The notes under the pieces are model-generated. The model did not search any database. It saw only the letters and a list, made by a program, of their open reading frames with translations, and was not told the origin of the DNA. From Methanospirillum lacunae (GTDB lineage: Archaea; Halobacteriota; Methanomicrobia; Methanomicrobiales; Methanospirillaceae), in NCBI RefSeq assembly GCF_046195335.1, contig NZ_CP176093.1: a stretch of DNA of 64,000 bases. One strand, written 5' to 3'. Each line of letters starts with the position of its first letter. Within the stretch, counting starts at the first letter, position 1. Position numbers and translations under genes: made by a program. Below, piece by piece: positions 1 through 9,128 of the stretch.

Positions 1-1
1 A

Positions 2-268
2 ACAGGAACCGTTAAATTTGTCATCAGTACTGCTGCTGATGCAACTAAAAAGACCTATGGGCTTGATTCTGAAGTTAGATACCGGGATGCCCTTGATAAT
101 AGTCAGATCTCAGATACCGTGAAGGTACCGGTAGCTGTTGTACCATCTGGAGGAGTTGCAGCACTTGTTTCAAATCCGATAATTGTTGCCGTTCTTCTTG
201 TGATTATCATCGGAGCCGGATACTATCTCTATAGCCAGCGGAAGAGAACCCAATCTTCAGATTCTTAG
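2..268 (+). CDS. CARDB/S-layer-type surface protein, C-terminal end (partial)
   Basis: Only the last 88 codons lie in the window; the frame is open from base 2 to the TAG at 266-268. The visible part has the end of a beta-rich CARDB-like (COG1361) domain, including LDSEVRYRDALDNSQISDTV, followed by one hydrophobic segment (IIVAVLLVIIIGAGYYLY) and a short basic tail. That is the layout of an exported protein anchored by its C-terminus with the domains outside. It closely resembles the C-terminus of the complete paralogue at 17091-18413. It lies 15 bases before an MMPL exporter gene, the same arrangement as the second copy, so the two probably work together. The ligand or cargo is unknown. Confidence 0.8.
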   Translation, partial: TGTVKFVISTAADATKKTYGLDSEVRYRDALDNSQISDTVKVPVAVVPSGGVAALVSNPIIVAVLLVIIIGAGYYLYSQRKRTQSSDS

Positions 269-283
269 TCGGATGTGTTCCAT

Positions 284-2530
284 ATGGTCTCACTTTTTTC
301 CCGTTTAGCTGATCTTATCATTAAACGGCCAAAATTACTTTCCAGAATTATTGTGGTTCTTATGCTTATCTCGCTCGTAGGCATGACCATGATTACCATG
401 GAGACGGGAAATGATACATATCTGGATAAAAAATCAGATAGAGGGATAATTTTAGGTCATTATACCGATATTTTTCAACAAAATACACTGGTTCTTCTCT
501 TCGAATGTAATGATCCTACAAGTCCAGAGGTATTAACGTATATCGATTCAGTAATGGGGCCAATTCAGAAACTACAGCATGTTTCAGGAACTGCCAGTAT
601 TACTGATGTTATCAAACAGGTAAACAATGGGACAATTCCCCAGTCTTCTGCAGAGGTGGCAGAAGTAAAAACAAAGATCTCTCCATCGATTCTAAAGCGG
701 TATGTGCCCTCAAATCTTCTCAGTCTGGCGATGGTGACTCTTGAGCCCGGACTTACCGATAAAAAGAAAGAATCTGCGATGAACAATATCCTTTCCTTTA
801 TCGACAGCACGAATATTCCTCCGGGTCTTTCTATTAAGCTTACCGGAGATGCGGCATTTAGTATGCAGATGAAGAGTGAGATGGGAAAATCCATGATCAC
901 ACTAATCCTGGCCGCTCTTGTTCTGATGGTTATCGTGATGGGATTACTCTTTTCCTATGTCAGTCACCGGTTTCTTCCGGTTCTCATCGTCGCGATTGGC
1001 CTAATTCTTACCTTCGGAGTTGTGGGCCTAACTGGTATAAATTTGAGTATGGCTGTCATCTCTGCTTTTCCAGTGATGATAGGGCTTGGAATTGATTATG
1101 CTATCCAGTTTCATTCGCGGCTTGAAGAAGAGGCACGAACAAACCCACTTCCCACGGCTATCAAGAATACAATTACCAGGACAGGACCCGCAGTCATGTA
1201 TGCCATGTTGGCGACATGCATGGGTTTTCTTGCAATGTTCATCTCTCCGGTTCCAATGATCCAGGGGTTTGGTCTGGTAAGTATCATCGGTGTGATGGTG
1301 TGCTATCTCACGTCACTCATTGTAATTCCACTGGTAGCATTATTGATACAATACGAAGCAAAAGGGGCGGGAAAATCAAAACTTACTGATGGTATCGATC
1401 ATGCTCTCTCTAAAATTGCGGTTGCAATAGCAAAAAATCCTGTTCCGGTATTGCTTCTGGTCTTTCTCATAGCCTTTATCGGTATTCAACTGGACTCACA
1501 AATTCCAGTTGACACAAACCAGAATGCATTTGTTCCTCCTGATATGGGAGCTAAGATTACACTTGACAAAGTTACCAGAACTGTTGGATCCACCGATCCA
1601 GCACCCTTAGTCATTTCTGGAGATGATGTTCTCTCTCTTGAGAGCGTTAAATGGATGAAGGAGTTCACAGACCTAGAATTAACGCTGCATTCTACTCGTC
1701 TGAATAATGCGGTAAGTATCGCTGATTATGTAATTACATATCACAACGGTACGATGCCACAAACGCAAAATGAGTTGAATACAGTTCTGGATACTATTCC
1801 AAAAGAGGTTAAGAAACAGTACCTGAACGGAAGAAATGAAGCAGTGCTCCAATTCTACATAAACAAGATGGAGACTCCAACGAAGAGTGATTTAAAGGAT
1901 CAGATGTACGGGGACCTTGCTATGTACCCGCCACCTCCGGGAATTGAAGGCGAAATTACCGGTAGTTTTGATGTATTTACATCACTCATTCATGATCTGG
2001 TAGACAGTAAAGAAGCAATGACCTATTTGGGATTTATTCTGGTCGCAATATTCCTGGGTCTTGTATACCGGAACGTTAATGCATTGAGCCCGATTGTGCC
2101 GATTATTGCAATTGTTGGCTGGAATGCAGTAGCTATGTATCTGCTTGGTCTTGATTACAACCCAATGACAGCTTGTCTTGGTTCGATGACCATTGGAGTG
2201 GCTGCTGAATACACTATCCTGGTGATGGAACGATACCTGGAAGAGCGTGAAAAAACGGATAATGTGATAGAAGCGATTAAGAACAGTGTTCGTAAAATCG
2301 GATCTGCTATCCTGGTTTCAGGATTTGCAACATTCTTTGGATTTTCAGCTCTGATTCTTTCTTCGTTCCCTATCATCAGTAACTTTGGTCTGACTACCAT
2401 TATCGCGGTGTTCTTCTCATTGATTGGAGCTATTGCAGTGATGCCTGCAATATTAGCCCTGATTGATGAGATTGTTCGGGATGTCAGGCATCTGGAAGAT
2501 GAGGTGATACATAACCCTCATCACCCATAA
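284..2530 (+). CDS. MMPL/RND-family (HAE3-like) membrane exporter
   Basis: A 748-residue integral membrane protein with two homologous halves. Each half has one N-terminal membrane helix, a large outside loop of about 170 residues, and a cluster of about five helices, giving about 12 helices in total, the usual RND/MMPL plan. The first half has GLGIDYAIQF and the second has GVAAEYTILV, where Glu replaces the usual Asp of the helix-4 proton-relay motif. A GTG at 275 would add three residues, but the ATG at 284 aligns exactly with the start of the paralogue (MVSLFSRLAD against MSFLFYRLAN), so I chose it. Archaeal members are annotated as RND exporters of hydrophobic compounds, but the substrate is not known. 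It follows a CARDB surface protein by 15 bases and is probably co-transcribed with it. Confidence 0.9.
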   Translation: MVSLFSRLADLIIKRPKLLSRIIVVLMLISLVGMTMITMETGNDTYLDKKSDRGIILGHYTDIFQQNTLVLLFECNDPTSPEVLTYIDSVMGPIQKLQHVSGTASITDVIKQVNNGTIPQSSAEVAEVKTKISPSILKRYVPSNLLSLAMVTLEPGLTDKKKESAMNNILSFIDSTNIPPGLSIKLTGDAAFSMQMKSEMGKSMITLILAALVLMVIVMGLLFSYVSHRFLPVLIVAIGLILTFGVVGLTGINLSMAVISAFPVMIGLGIDYAIQFHSRLEEEARTNPLPTAIKNTITRTGPAVMYAMLATCMGFLAMFISPVPMIQGFGLVSIIGVMVCYLTSLIVIPLVALLIQYEAKGAGKSKLTDGIDHALSKIAVAIAKNPVPVLLLVFLIAFIGIQLDSQIPVDTNQNAFVPPDMGAKITLDKVTRTVGSTDPAPLVISGDDVLSLESVKWMKEFTDLELTLHSTRLNNAVSIADYVITYHNGTMPQTQNELNTVLDTIPKEVKKQYLNGRNEAVLQFYINKMETPTKSDLKDQMYGDLAMYPPPPGIEGEITGSFDVFTSLIHDLVDSKEAMTYLGFILVAIFLGLVYRNVNALSPIVPIIAIVGWNAVAMYLLGLDYNPMTACLGSMTIGVAAEYTILVMERYLEEREKTDNVIEAIKNSVRKIGSAILVSGFATFFGFSALILSSFPIISNFGLTTIIAVFFSLIGAIAVMPAILALIDEIVRDVRHLEDEVIHNPHHP

Positions 2531-2786
2531 ACCCTTTTTAGAAAAAATTATGATTTTTCACCGGTAAAGCACGAACGCTTATCAGAAGTATACTATCTGT
2601 TATTCGTGAGAATCGATCATATTGTTGTATGGTAGATTTGTCTCCCAAAATGTACCCCGGTTATTAGAATAGAAGAATACTCGACACAGGCCTCTGATAT
2701 GTCTTCTTTAGGGATAATAATATCATGAATTGGTCAGATTCGATATAAAATTACAGACACTCCTATTATCGATGTGAATAAAAAAG
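2531..2786. other. Intergenic stretch after the exporter, no gene seen
   Basis: About 255 AT-rich bases between the plus-strand exporter and the convergent secreted protein. A short T run just after the exporter stop (cccttttt at about 2533-2540) is a plausible archaeal U-rich terminator. I see no ORF with coding character. Confidence 0.4.
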
Positions 2787-2787
2787 G

Positions 2788-2809
2788 ATCCGGAGAACTG
2801 GTTCCGGAT
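2788..2809 (-). terminator. Hairpin plus T run ending the secreted-protein gene
   Basis: ATCCGGA (2788-2794) pairs perfectly with TCCGGAT (2803-2809) across an 8-base loop. Read on the minus strand it sits directly after the TAA of the upstream gene and is followed by GG then six T's (A's at 2780-2785 on the plus strand). This is an intrinsic-terminator-like structure, although U tracts alone often suffice in archaea. Confidence 0.6.
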
Positions 2810-3535
2810 TTATACTGTTTCGCGAATTACCGGGCCGGGTCCCATAACCGGGGCTGGTGGTACTGAAGAGATGGACATATTCCATGCCTTGGGATTCTCT
2901 TCCAGATCCATGACACTTAAGAAATATGTTCCAGATTCAGTGATGGTAACGATCTTGAATGGTTCGGTAGAGATTCTGCTGAATCCTGGTAAGACATATG
3001 AGTTGGTCTCATCCATGACATAACTTCCGTTTGAGGAGGTGAGGTAATATGACGGTGATGATTCTCCGGTTTCTCCTCTCTGGAAGAAGTATTCACCTTT
3101 TTCCAAAGTAATTGGTTGTGTAACTGTAGTGCCTGATCCAGACAGGTTCACAGGTGCCTTTACCGGACTTGCCAGGTCATATTCGTTTACCTGAGCTGTC
3201 CAAGAACCTGTACTTGAGATGTTAATTGTACAGTCTCCTGGTTTTGGGATCGCAAAAGCGATACTACCGTTATAAGGACTCACGATCTTGAGCTCAGTGG
3301 ATTCTGACCAACTGTCTTTCGTATTCTGGTTGAACTTCATGGTCTGTGGTTCAAGGGCCTGAAATGACACAATGAAGATTCCAGAGTCCAATGGCAAACT
3401 GATTTCTGGCTGGTCATTTGACAAGGTAGCAAGAGTCTTTCCAGCAACCAGAGGAGTCTCATTATCAGCCAGGGCACACCCGCTGGCAACAAAACCTAAT
3501 ACCACAACACAGCAGAACAAGAAAAGGTGGTTCAT
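2810..3535 (-). CDS. Secreted lipoprotein-like protein of unknown function
   Basis: About 241 residues. The N-terminus is a signal peptide (MNHLFLFCCVVVLGF) ending in VASGC, which fits a lipobox, so the mature protein is probably lipid-anchored outside. The rest is a beta-rich, Ser/Thr- and Gly-rich sequence with no domain that I recognise; the repeated style (GTYFLSVMD, KGEYFFQRGE) suggests two or three related beta-sandwich units. Two in-frame ATGs compete. The outer one at 3544 abuts a GGGG directly, while the one at 3535 has that GGGG at a usable distance, so I chose 3535. It is monocistronic and ends in a hairpin terminator. Confidence 0.65.
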   Translation of the reverse strand: MNHLFLFCCVVVLGFVASGCALADNETPLVAGKTLATLSNDQPEISLPLDSGIFIVSFQALEPQTMKFNQNTKDSWSESTELKIVSPYNGSIAFAIPKPGDCTINISSTGSWTAQVNEYDLASPVKAPVNLSGSGTTVTQPITLEKGEYFFQRGETGESSPSYYLTSSNGSYVMDETNSYVLPGFSRISTEPFKIVTITESGTYFLSVMDLEENPKAWNMSISSVPPAPVMGPGPVIRETV

Positions 3536-3692
3536 ACTATACATCCCCGGGAGTGAGGTAAATATTTTATCACAAGGGCCTTTAATCAGTATTTATTGAA
3601 TGGGAATCGGTAACGTTTTACAGTGTCATTCTCCCTTATTTATACATCCAATATCCTGAATCTTTGAGAGATCATACTGTATATGTAGGTCC

Positions 3693-4232
3693 ATGACAGT
3701 ATCCTGGCGAGACATAAAAACTCAATTAACCGGATTTGATGCAGATGCTCTCATCTCTCTCATTCATGATCTGTATGCTCTGAATAAGGAGAACAAGGTA
3801 TTCCTGCAGGGAAAAGTTGGCGGTAAAGAAGCATATGCCGGTCTTCTGGAGGATGGGGTAAAGAAGATTAAGCAGGAGTTCTTTCCTGAACGAGGCTTTG
3901 GAAAAGCCAGGATTGCACCGGTTAAAAAGATCATTTCAGGTTATAAAAAAGCGACCGGGGATCCTATTGGCACTGCTGATCTGACACTTGTATTTATTGA
4001 GCAGATAGTAAAATATTGCAGCACATATGGAGGGATGGAAGAATCGAAATATTCATCAATCAGTGTTGCAATGAGTGATTTGCTTACTATTCTGAAGTCA
4101 TGCCCTGCAATAATTGATGTACTGGAGATCGAAGATCGGCTTATAACGGCTCAGGTTGATGTCAAGAATTGTGGATATGGAGTCGAAGATGAGATATCAG
4201 AACTTATTGATGATATCGAGGATATTGGATAG
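3693..4232 (+). CDS. DUF6155-like conserved protein
   Basis: A 179-residue soluble, charged, mostly helical protein without signal peptide or membrane segment. The overall layout (short N-terminal helix bundle with DIKTQLTGFDADALISLIHD, a central Lys-rich segment with FFP, then helices rich in Asp/Glu at the C-terminus) resembles the DUF6155 family, whose function is unknown; I assign this only by general resemblance. The ATG at 3693 follows a long AT-rich leader. It is convergent with the Nudix gene, with only six bases between the two stop codons. Confidence 0.55.
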   Translation: MTVSWRDIKTQLTGFDADALISLIHDLYALNKENKVFLQGKVGGKEAYAGLLEDGVKKIKQEFFPERGFGKARIAPVKKIISGYKKATGDPIGTADLTLVFIEQIVKYCSTYGGMEESKYSSISVAMSDLLTILKSCPAIIDVLEIEDRLITAQVDVKNCGYGVEDEISELIDDIEDIG

Positions 4233-4238
4233 ATGTAT

Positions 4239-4751
4239 TCATAATATTAGAGTAACTCCATGCACATCCTCTCCACGTGATAATGCCTCGCTGATGGGAG
4301 TAAATGCATCCCTGACTACCATATACACATCTTTTTTAAATGGAATTATCAAATCCACAGTTTCCTGCAGTGGTACCCATCTCCAATTCACAAATTCAGA
4401 TTCTTTCCCTTTATGCTCTTTCAGAACATTAATCTCTGCATCCTTCCCCAGAAAGAGCAGGGCAAACCACTCCTGTTGCTGACCCTTATATTGTGTGGGT
4501 TCAAGGAAATCATAACATAAATATCCCGGGATTTTTGAGATTATACGACCATTATCAGTTCCGATCTCTTCTTTCATCTCCCTGAAAACCGCATCTTCAG
4601 GTTCTTCTCCGGCTTTAACTCCCCCCTGGGGCATCTGCCATGAACCTCTAAAGTCCCGCCGCTCTGCGACAAGCACCAATCCCTTCTGGTTGAAGAGACA
4701 GATTCCGACATTATGCCGGTAATCTTTATTTTTATGTTTCAGATGCATCAT
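4239..4751 (-). CDS. Nudix hydrolase, RppH/Ap4A-hydrolase-like
   Basis: A 170-residue protein with a complete Nudix box: GGVKAGEEPEDAVFREMKEE followed by IG. The N-terminal strand YRHNVGICLFNQKGLVLVAE and the SWQMPQGG lead-in resemble bacterial RNA pyrophosphohydrolases and plant-type diadenosine tetraphosphate hydrolases more than generic archaeal Nudix proteins. Expected activity is Mg-dependent cleavage of a nucleoside diphosphate linked to another group, possibly Ap4A or 5'-triphosphate RNA ends; the sequence does not settle which. Two adjacent ATGs (4751 and 4748) follow an AGGGAT ribosome binding site. Possible acquisition from bacteria is an inference from the resemblance only. Confidence 0.85.
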   Translation of the reverse strand: MMHLKHKNKDYRHNVGICLFNQKGLVLVAERRDFRGSWQMPQGGVKAGEEPEDAVFREMKEEIGTDNGRIISKIPGYLCYDFLEPTQYKGQQQEWFALLFLGKDAEINVLKEHKGKESEFVNWRWVPLQETVDLIIPFKKDVYMVVRDAFTPISEALSRGEDVHGVTLIL

Positions 4752-4966
4752 TTTATATCCCTTATCATAGCATAATGGACCATATTGACCGGAAAAAGAG
4801 ATCTCTGTAACTTTACTCGTTCTTTACATATGTTCTTATACTAACTTTTAAATGCTCCCGTGTGCCGATGGACATCAATATTTCAATATGAAAGTGGTGG
4901 CCAATCTGGTTTCTTTGTTGGTGTGTAGGTGAATGTAGCGAATTTATTGAGAAAAGAACCTTAATC

Positions 4967-4980
4967 AGGTATTTATACCT
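4967..4980 (+). promoter_or_regulatory. Palindrome in the promoter of the PAS sensor
   Basis: AGGTAT-TT-ATACCT is a 6+6-bp inverted repeat lying 20-34 bases before the ATG at 5001. It contains a TTTATA stretch that could be the TATA element, in which case the transcript would be almost leaderless. It may be a promoter with an overlapping operator; the binding protein is unknown. Confidence 0.35.
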
Positions 4981-5000
4981 ACAACGTCGCACTAGTCTCT

Positions 5001-7034
5001 ATGTCAGATAATGTAGTGAGTGAAATAAATTTATCTGATATGAGGACTTCGCTCCTGAATCCGGTCATCCTTTCTTCAATAGTCATCATAATAATTTCAG
5101 TTGTTACTCTTATTGCATACATCTTCGGACGATGGAAGGTGATCAGTTTTGGTCCGGATTATGTTCCGATGGCACCTCTTACTGCTCTACTCTTTTTTCT
5201 ATTTTCGATAGTGCTCATTCTCCAATTTTCATCCTTATCTAAGCAAACAAAATTCTGGGCATCCATCACTGGTTTGTCTATTATTTTCGGAGTGAGTGTC
5301 ATCAGTTTATCGCATGGAGTATTCTTTTTTATTCCTGATATCAATGAAATACTTTTTCATAATACTGATATGGTTGCAGGGTTTCCTGTGGCAAAGACTT
5401 CTCCTGTAACTGCCATAATTTTTATTCTCACCTCAATCTCACTATTGACTGGCTTATCCAGCCATAGATTCATTCTTGATATATCTGCAGTGTTGGCAAT
5501 CCCTATTGCAATAACAGGCCTGATTATTTCTTTCGGCTACTTGTATAATACTCCCTTTTTCTATGGAGGTACAGAAGTTCCGGTAGCCTTTGCAACCGGC
5601 CTTGCTTTTCTTTTTGGAGGGTTTGCTCTTTTTTACTCAAGAAAGGAAGATACTATCTTTGCAGAGATATTTTTTGGAGCTTCAATTCAGTCACTTCTTT
5701 TACGAACGTTTCTTCCAGTAATACTCCTCTTTGTATTAATTGAAGGATTGGTGTTTTCAATTCTTCTCACCCACTCCTCAATCAATCCGGTTTTTTTGTC
5801 AGGAATTGTCGCACTTGGTTCTACCGGAGTAGTTACAGTAATTATTACCCTGCTCTCGCGACAGATTGGACGAATCATAGAGCACGCTGAAAAGGAGCGT
5901 GATAAGTCTGTACTAGATCTTTCAAATGTCAATTGTGAACTAACAAAGGCTTATTCTGATCTAAAGAAAAACGAAGAAAAGCTTCGAATTCTTGCCGATT
6001 ATACATATGATTTGGAGATATGGGAGGATCCTCAAGGGAACTATGTCTATATCGGGCCTTCAAGTATCTGGCTTACCGGTTATTCTGCTGAAGAGTTTTA
6101 TCAGAAAAAAGATTTTTTTTCAGAAATAGTTCATCCTGAAGATCGGGAACTGTGGAAAGAGCATTTGGATAATAAGTATAAATCCTCATCCCGGCTTTCG
6201 ATATATGTCCGGATTATTCATCGAAACGGTTCAACGAAATGGATACACCATATCTGTCAACCAATAATTCTCTCCACTGGTGAGAATTTAGGATGGCGGT
6301 CGAGCAACCGTGATGTTACCCATGAAAAAATAGCAGAGATTGCACTCAATGAAAGAGATGCACAGTATAAGTTGATATCTGAAAATTCTGCAGATGTTAT
6401 CTGGATCTATAGCCTCGCAGAGCAGAGACTCAGGTTCGTGAGCCCTTCAGTCTTTAAAATGAGAGGATTTACTGATAAGGAGGTTATAAATCAATCTTTT
6501 GAAGAAATGCTGACTGAGGAATCATATGATTTTGTAAATACAACATTACCACTTCGATTATCACAATTTAAATCTGGTGACGAATCAGCCCGGGTTTGGG
6601 TTACTGAGATTTTTCAGAGATGTAAAGATGGATCAACGGTTCCTACTGAAGCTGTTACGACCCTTGTTGCTGATGACTATGGAAATGCTGTTGAAATCAT
6701 AGGAGTGAGTCGTGATATTACCGAACGAAAAGAGGCAGAGGCGAAATTAAATAGTGCACTCAATCAGATTGATAAGAATCTTGAGACACTAGCAGCCTTA
6801 AATGACCAGATCAGAAATCCCCTCACTGTCATGCAATTTATCGCTGAAGAGGTTGGAGATAAGAATGGGAAGATCCTTCAGGACCAGATAATTCACATCG
6901 ATAAACTCATTGATCAATTGGATAAAGGATACCTATATTCTGAAAAGGTCAGAATCTTCCTGACTAAACATGCAAACAACGTGTATAATTCTAATAAGGA
7001 AGATGAGTCTTTAGTATTACAGTACAAGTCATGA
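5001..7034 (+). CDS. Membrane PAS-domain sensor without kinase domain
   Basis: 677 residues. About eight membrane helices fill residues 20-290, then a short coiled coil (about 295-325), two PAS domains (about 325-450 and 450-580; the second ends in IIGVSRDITERKEAE), and a C-terminal helical hairpin of about 90 residues. That hairpin has ALNDQIRNPLTVMQFIAEE, which looks like a histidine-kinase dimerisation helix in which the phospho-accepting His has been replaced (usual form SHELRTPL), and no HATPase domain follows. It therefore probably senses a ligand or redox state and signals by contact rather than by phosphorylation. The same C-terminal module occurs in the protein at 27685-28407. Monocistronic. 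Confidence 0.8.
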   Translation: MSDNVVSEINLSDMRTSLLNPVILSSIVIIIISVVTLIAYIFGRWKVISFGPDYVPMAPLTALLFFLFSIVLILQFSSLSKQTKFWASITGLSIIFGVSVISLSHGVFFFIPDINEILFHNTDMVAGFPVAKTSPVTAIIFILTSISLLTGLSSHRFILDISAVLAIPIAITGLIISFGYLYNTPFFYGGTEVPVAFATGLAFLFGGFALFYSRKEDTIFAEIFFGASIQSLLLRTFLPVILLFVLIEGLVFSILLTHSSINPVFLSGIVALGSTGVVTVIITLLSRQIGRIIEHAEKERDKSVLDLSNVNCELTKAYSDLKKNEEKLRILADYTYDLEIWEDPQGNYVYIGPSSIWLTGYSAEEFYQKKDFFSEIVHPEDRELWKEHLDNKYKSSSRLSIYVRIIHRNGSTKWIHHICQPIILSTGENLGWRSSNRDVTHEKIAEIALNERDAQYKLISENSADVIWIYSLAEQRLRFVSPSVFKMRGFTDKEVINQSFEEMLTEESYDFVNTTLPLRLSQFKSGDESARVWVTEIFQRCKDGSTVPTEAVTTLVADDYGNAVEIIGVSRDITERKEAEAKLNSALNQIDKNLETLAALNDQIRNPLTVMQFIAEEVGDKNGKILQDQIIHIDKLIDQLDKGYLYSEKVRIFLTKHANNVYNSNKEDESLVLQYKS

Positions 7035-7376
7035 GTTCCTGCATTGTGATCAATGAGCAATAATGCCGGTTTTAGTAATTTGACTGGCAATAATAGTAAA
7101 TTCTATAAATGAAATGTTTGGAATAGTCCTTATTATTTTAATTGTTGTAATCTAACTCTATTTGGTACAATGAATCATGTTTAGAGTCTTATACCATTAA
7201 TGGATAGTGCTGGATGGAAACCTGAACGTTTGTGTCCATTTAATGCTGTATAGTAGTCGTATTCTTTGAAATCCACTGTCTCTACAACCAGACAACAACC
7301 TCCGTATATATTCATTCATAAGAGTTGCACGATGCAATATAACCCTGATCCCGTCAATATTCATCTATAGATATCT
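7035..7376. other. Intergenic region before the amidohydrolase
   Basis: About 340 AT-rich bases with stops in all frames. A TATATAT-like element near 7306 could be the promoter of the downstream gene. Nothing else is evident. Confidence 0.35.
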
Positions 7377-8177
7377 ATGAGTACCAATCTTCCGCTTCTG
7401 ATCTCTGTTCCCCATGGTGGTACTGAAATTGTTGAGTCTGTCAGGTCACGATTACTCCTCACTGAAGATGACCTTGCATTTTATTCAGATCCCTTAACCA
7501 GGACTATTTTTGGGTTTCAAAACCGTGTTGCAGCATATATCGACACCCCAGTCTCTCGGATGATCGTGGATCTGAATCGTCCTCCTCTTCCGGTTCCTCT
7601 TCATGATCCTGATGGAGTAATAAAGACAAAAACATTTGATAACCGAGATATCTATAAATCCGGAGAAGTACCGGACATGCATCTCATCCATACCATGGTC
7701 CTCTCCCATTATTTTCCCTATCATCAGAAAATTGACGAATACCTTGATGAGCTCCCTGTCAAGATAGCATTTGACTGTCATTCAATGGTCCCGGTAGGAT
7801 CTGAAAACCAGAAAGATGCTGGGAAATGTCGTCCTCTGATCTGTCTTGGAAATAACGGTGACAGTCATGGGCGTGAGAGAGAAGGAACACTTGTGACATG
7901 TAGTCAAGAATGGATCCGCATGCTGGCCGAATGTTTTAGAAAAGAATTCCCCTCTGAAAACGCTGTATCATTAAATAAACCATTTTCAGGTGGGTTCATT
8001 TCAAATGCCCATTTCTGGCGGAAGAGCATTCCCTGGATTCAGATCGAGATCAACCGGACGCTATATGAACCAGATACAGCAACTCCGGGATTAGAAACTA
8101 TAGAACAGCGGGCAATCAGGTTACGGGAGAGAATCTGGAATGTATTGAAAAATTTCTATGAGTGTATCAGGGTATGA
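7377..8177 (+). CDS. N-formylglutamate amidohydrolase family protein
   Basis: 266 residues of the PF05013 family. Visible landmarks are the N-terminal LLISVPHGGTEI, which supplies the metal-binding His, VDLNRPP, and AFDCHSMVP, which supplies the second metal-site Asp/His pair; FSGGFI and QIEINRTLY follow in the C-terminal third. Family members are Zn-dependent hydrolases that remove formyl groups from N-formylglutamate-like compounds at the end of histidine breakdown. No other histidine-utilisation gene is nearby, so the substrate here is uncertain. The ATG at 7377 is the natural start. A methyltransferase gene begins about 40 bases after the stop. Confidence 0.85.
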   Translation: MSTNLPLLISVPHGGTEIVESVRSRLLLTEDDLAFYSDPLTRTIFGFQNRVAAYIDTPVSRMIVDLNRPPLPVPLHDPDGVIKTKTFDNRDIYKSGEVPDMHLIHTMVLSHYFPYHQKIDEYLDELPVKIAFDCHSMVPVGSENQKDAGKCRPLICLGNNGDSHGREREGTLVTCSQEWIRMLAECFRKEFPSENAVSLNKPFSGGFISNAHFWRKSIPWIQIEINRTLYEPDTATPGLETIEQRAIRLRERIWNVLKNFYECIRV

Positions 8178-8219
8178 TCCTCCTATTCTGATGATTACAT
8201 CTTTTTTCTCAAAGGTCCT

Positions 8220-9068
8220 TTGAAAAACTACTCGGATTATATCACCTATAAATCCGGCAAAATCATACAGAAGATGATGTCAAAACCAAATCAGATTACG
8301 TCTCTGACAGATTCTGTTGAAGATATGTTGAACCGGATGTTTGTCGATGCCGGTATAGGTCCGGGAATGAAGGTCCTTGATGTCGGTTGTGGCAGGGGCG
8401 ATGTATCACTGTTGGTTTCTAAACTAACTGGAGAAACGGGTATGGTTCTCGGCATTGACCATGATGCACCTTCTATTGAATTTGCTCAAAATCGGGTGAA
8501 CGAACTCAGCATCTCAAACATCTCATTTTCAGTGTGTGATATCATGTCGCTTACTCCGATGCAGGATCTCTTTGATGCTGCTGTCTCCAGACGGGTTATC
8601 ATGTATCTCCAGGATCCTGTTGAGGCTATCAAAAAGATATCAGGCATGCTTCGTCCAGGAGGTATTGTCGCTCTTCTTGAACATGATGCAACAATGGTTC
8701 CGGGCAGGATTACTCCACTACCACTTCAGGAAGAAGTGAACAGGTGGATTTCGGAGACCATAAAGCGTGAGGGTGCTGATTTGCACATCGGATTTAACCT
8801 GGATAAAATAATAAAGCAGGCAGGACTTATAGTTGAACATATACGGGCTGAAGCCATCATCCAGACTCCTCAAACTTCATATCCCACAGCAACTATTATA
8901 CGTGCCATGCTTCCCCGGATTATTCAAAACGGTGTCGCTACCGAAGAGGAGATTGACATTGAGACACTTGAACAACGGTTAATAGAAGAACGCAACCGGA
9001 ATAATTCCATGTATGTCAGCGATATGGTATTCACCATATGGGGAAGAAAACCAGGCACAGGGTCTTAA
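8220..9068 (+). CDS. Class I SAM-dependent methyltransferase
   Basis: 282 residues. The Rossmann methyltransferase core is clear: motif I VLDVGCGRGDVS, acidic end of strand 2 VLGIDHDA, motif II region FDAAVSRRVIMYL, and motif III LRPGGIVALLEHD. This resembles the small-molecule (UbiE/Coq5-like) group; the substrate is not predictable. The longest frame opens with TTG at 8220, with AAAGG just before it; ATGs at 8274 and 8277 are alternatives that would still keep the whole core. It follows the amidohydrolase closely and may share its transcript. A short hairpin lies between it and the next, convergent gene. Confidence 0.8.
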   Translation: MKNYSDYITYKSGKIIQKMMSKPNQITSLTDSVEDMLNRMFVDAGIGPGMKVLDVGCGRGDVSLLVSKLTGETGMVLGIDHDAPSIEFAQNRVNELSISNISFSVCDIMSLTPMQDLFDAAVSRRVIMYLQDPVEAIKKISGMLRPGGIVALLEHDATMVPGRITPLPLQEEVNRWISETIKREGADLHIGFNLDKIIKQAGLIVEHIRAEAIIQTPQTSYPTATIIRAMLPRIIQNGVATEEEIDIETLEQRLIEERNRNNSMYVSDMVFTIWGRKPGTGS

Positions 9069-9091
9069 TTTGTCTACAATAAAAACGAAAA

Positions 9092-9111
9092 ATGGGAAGT
9101 AAAACTCCCAT
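9092..9111. terminator. Bidirectional hairpin between convergent genes
   Basis: ATGGGA (9092-9097) pairs with TCCCAT (9106-9111) across an 8-base loop, flanked by A-rich sequence on the left and T-rich on the right. It sits between two convergent stop codons and could serve both genes. Confidence 0.5.
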
Positions 9112-9128
9112 ATTTCTGATAGAACGTT

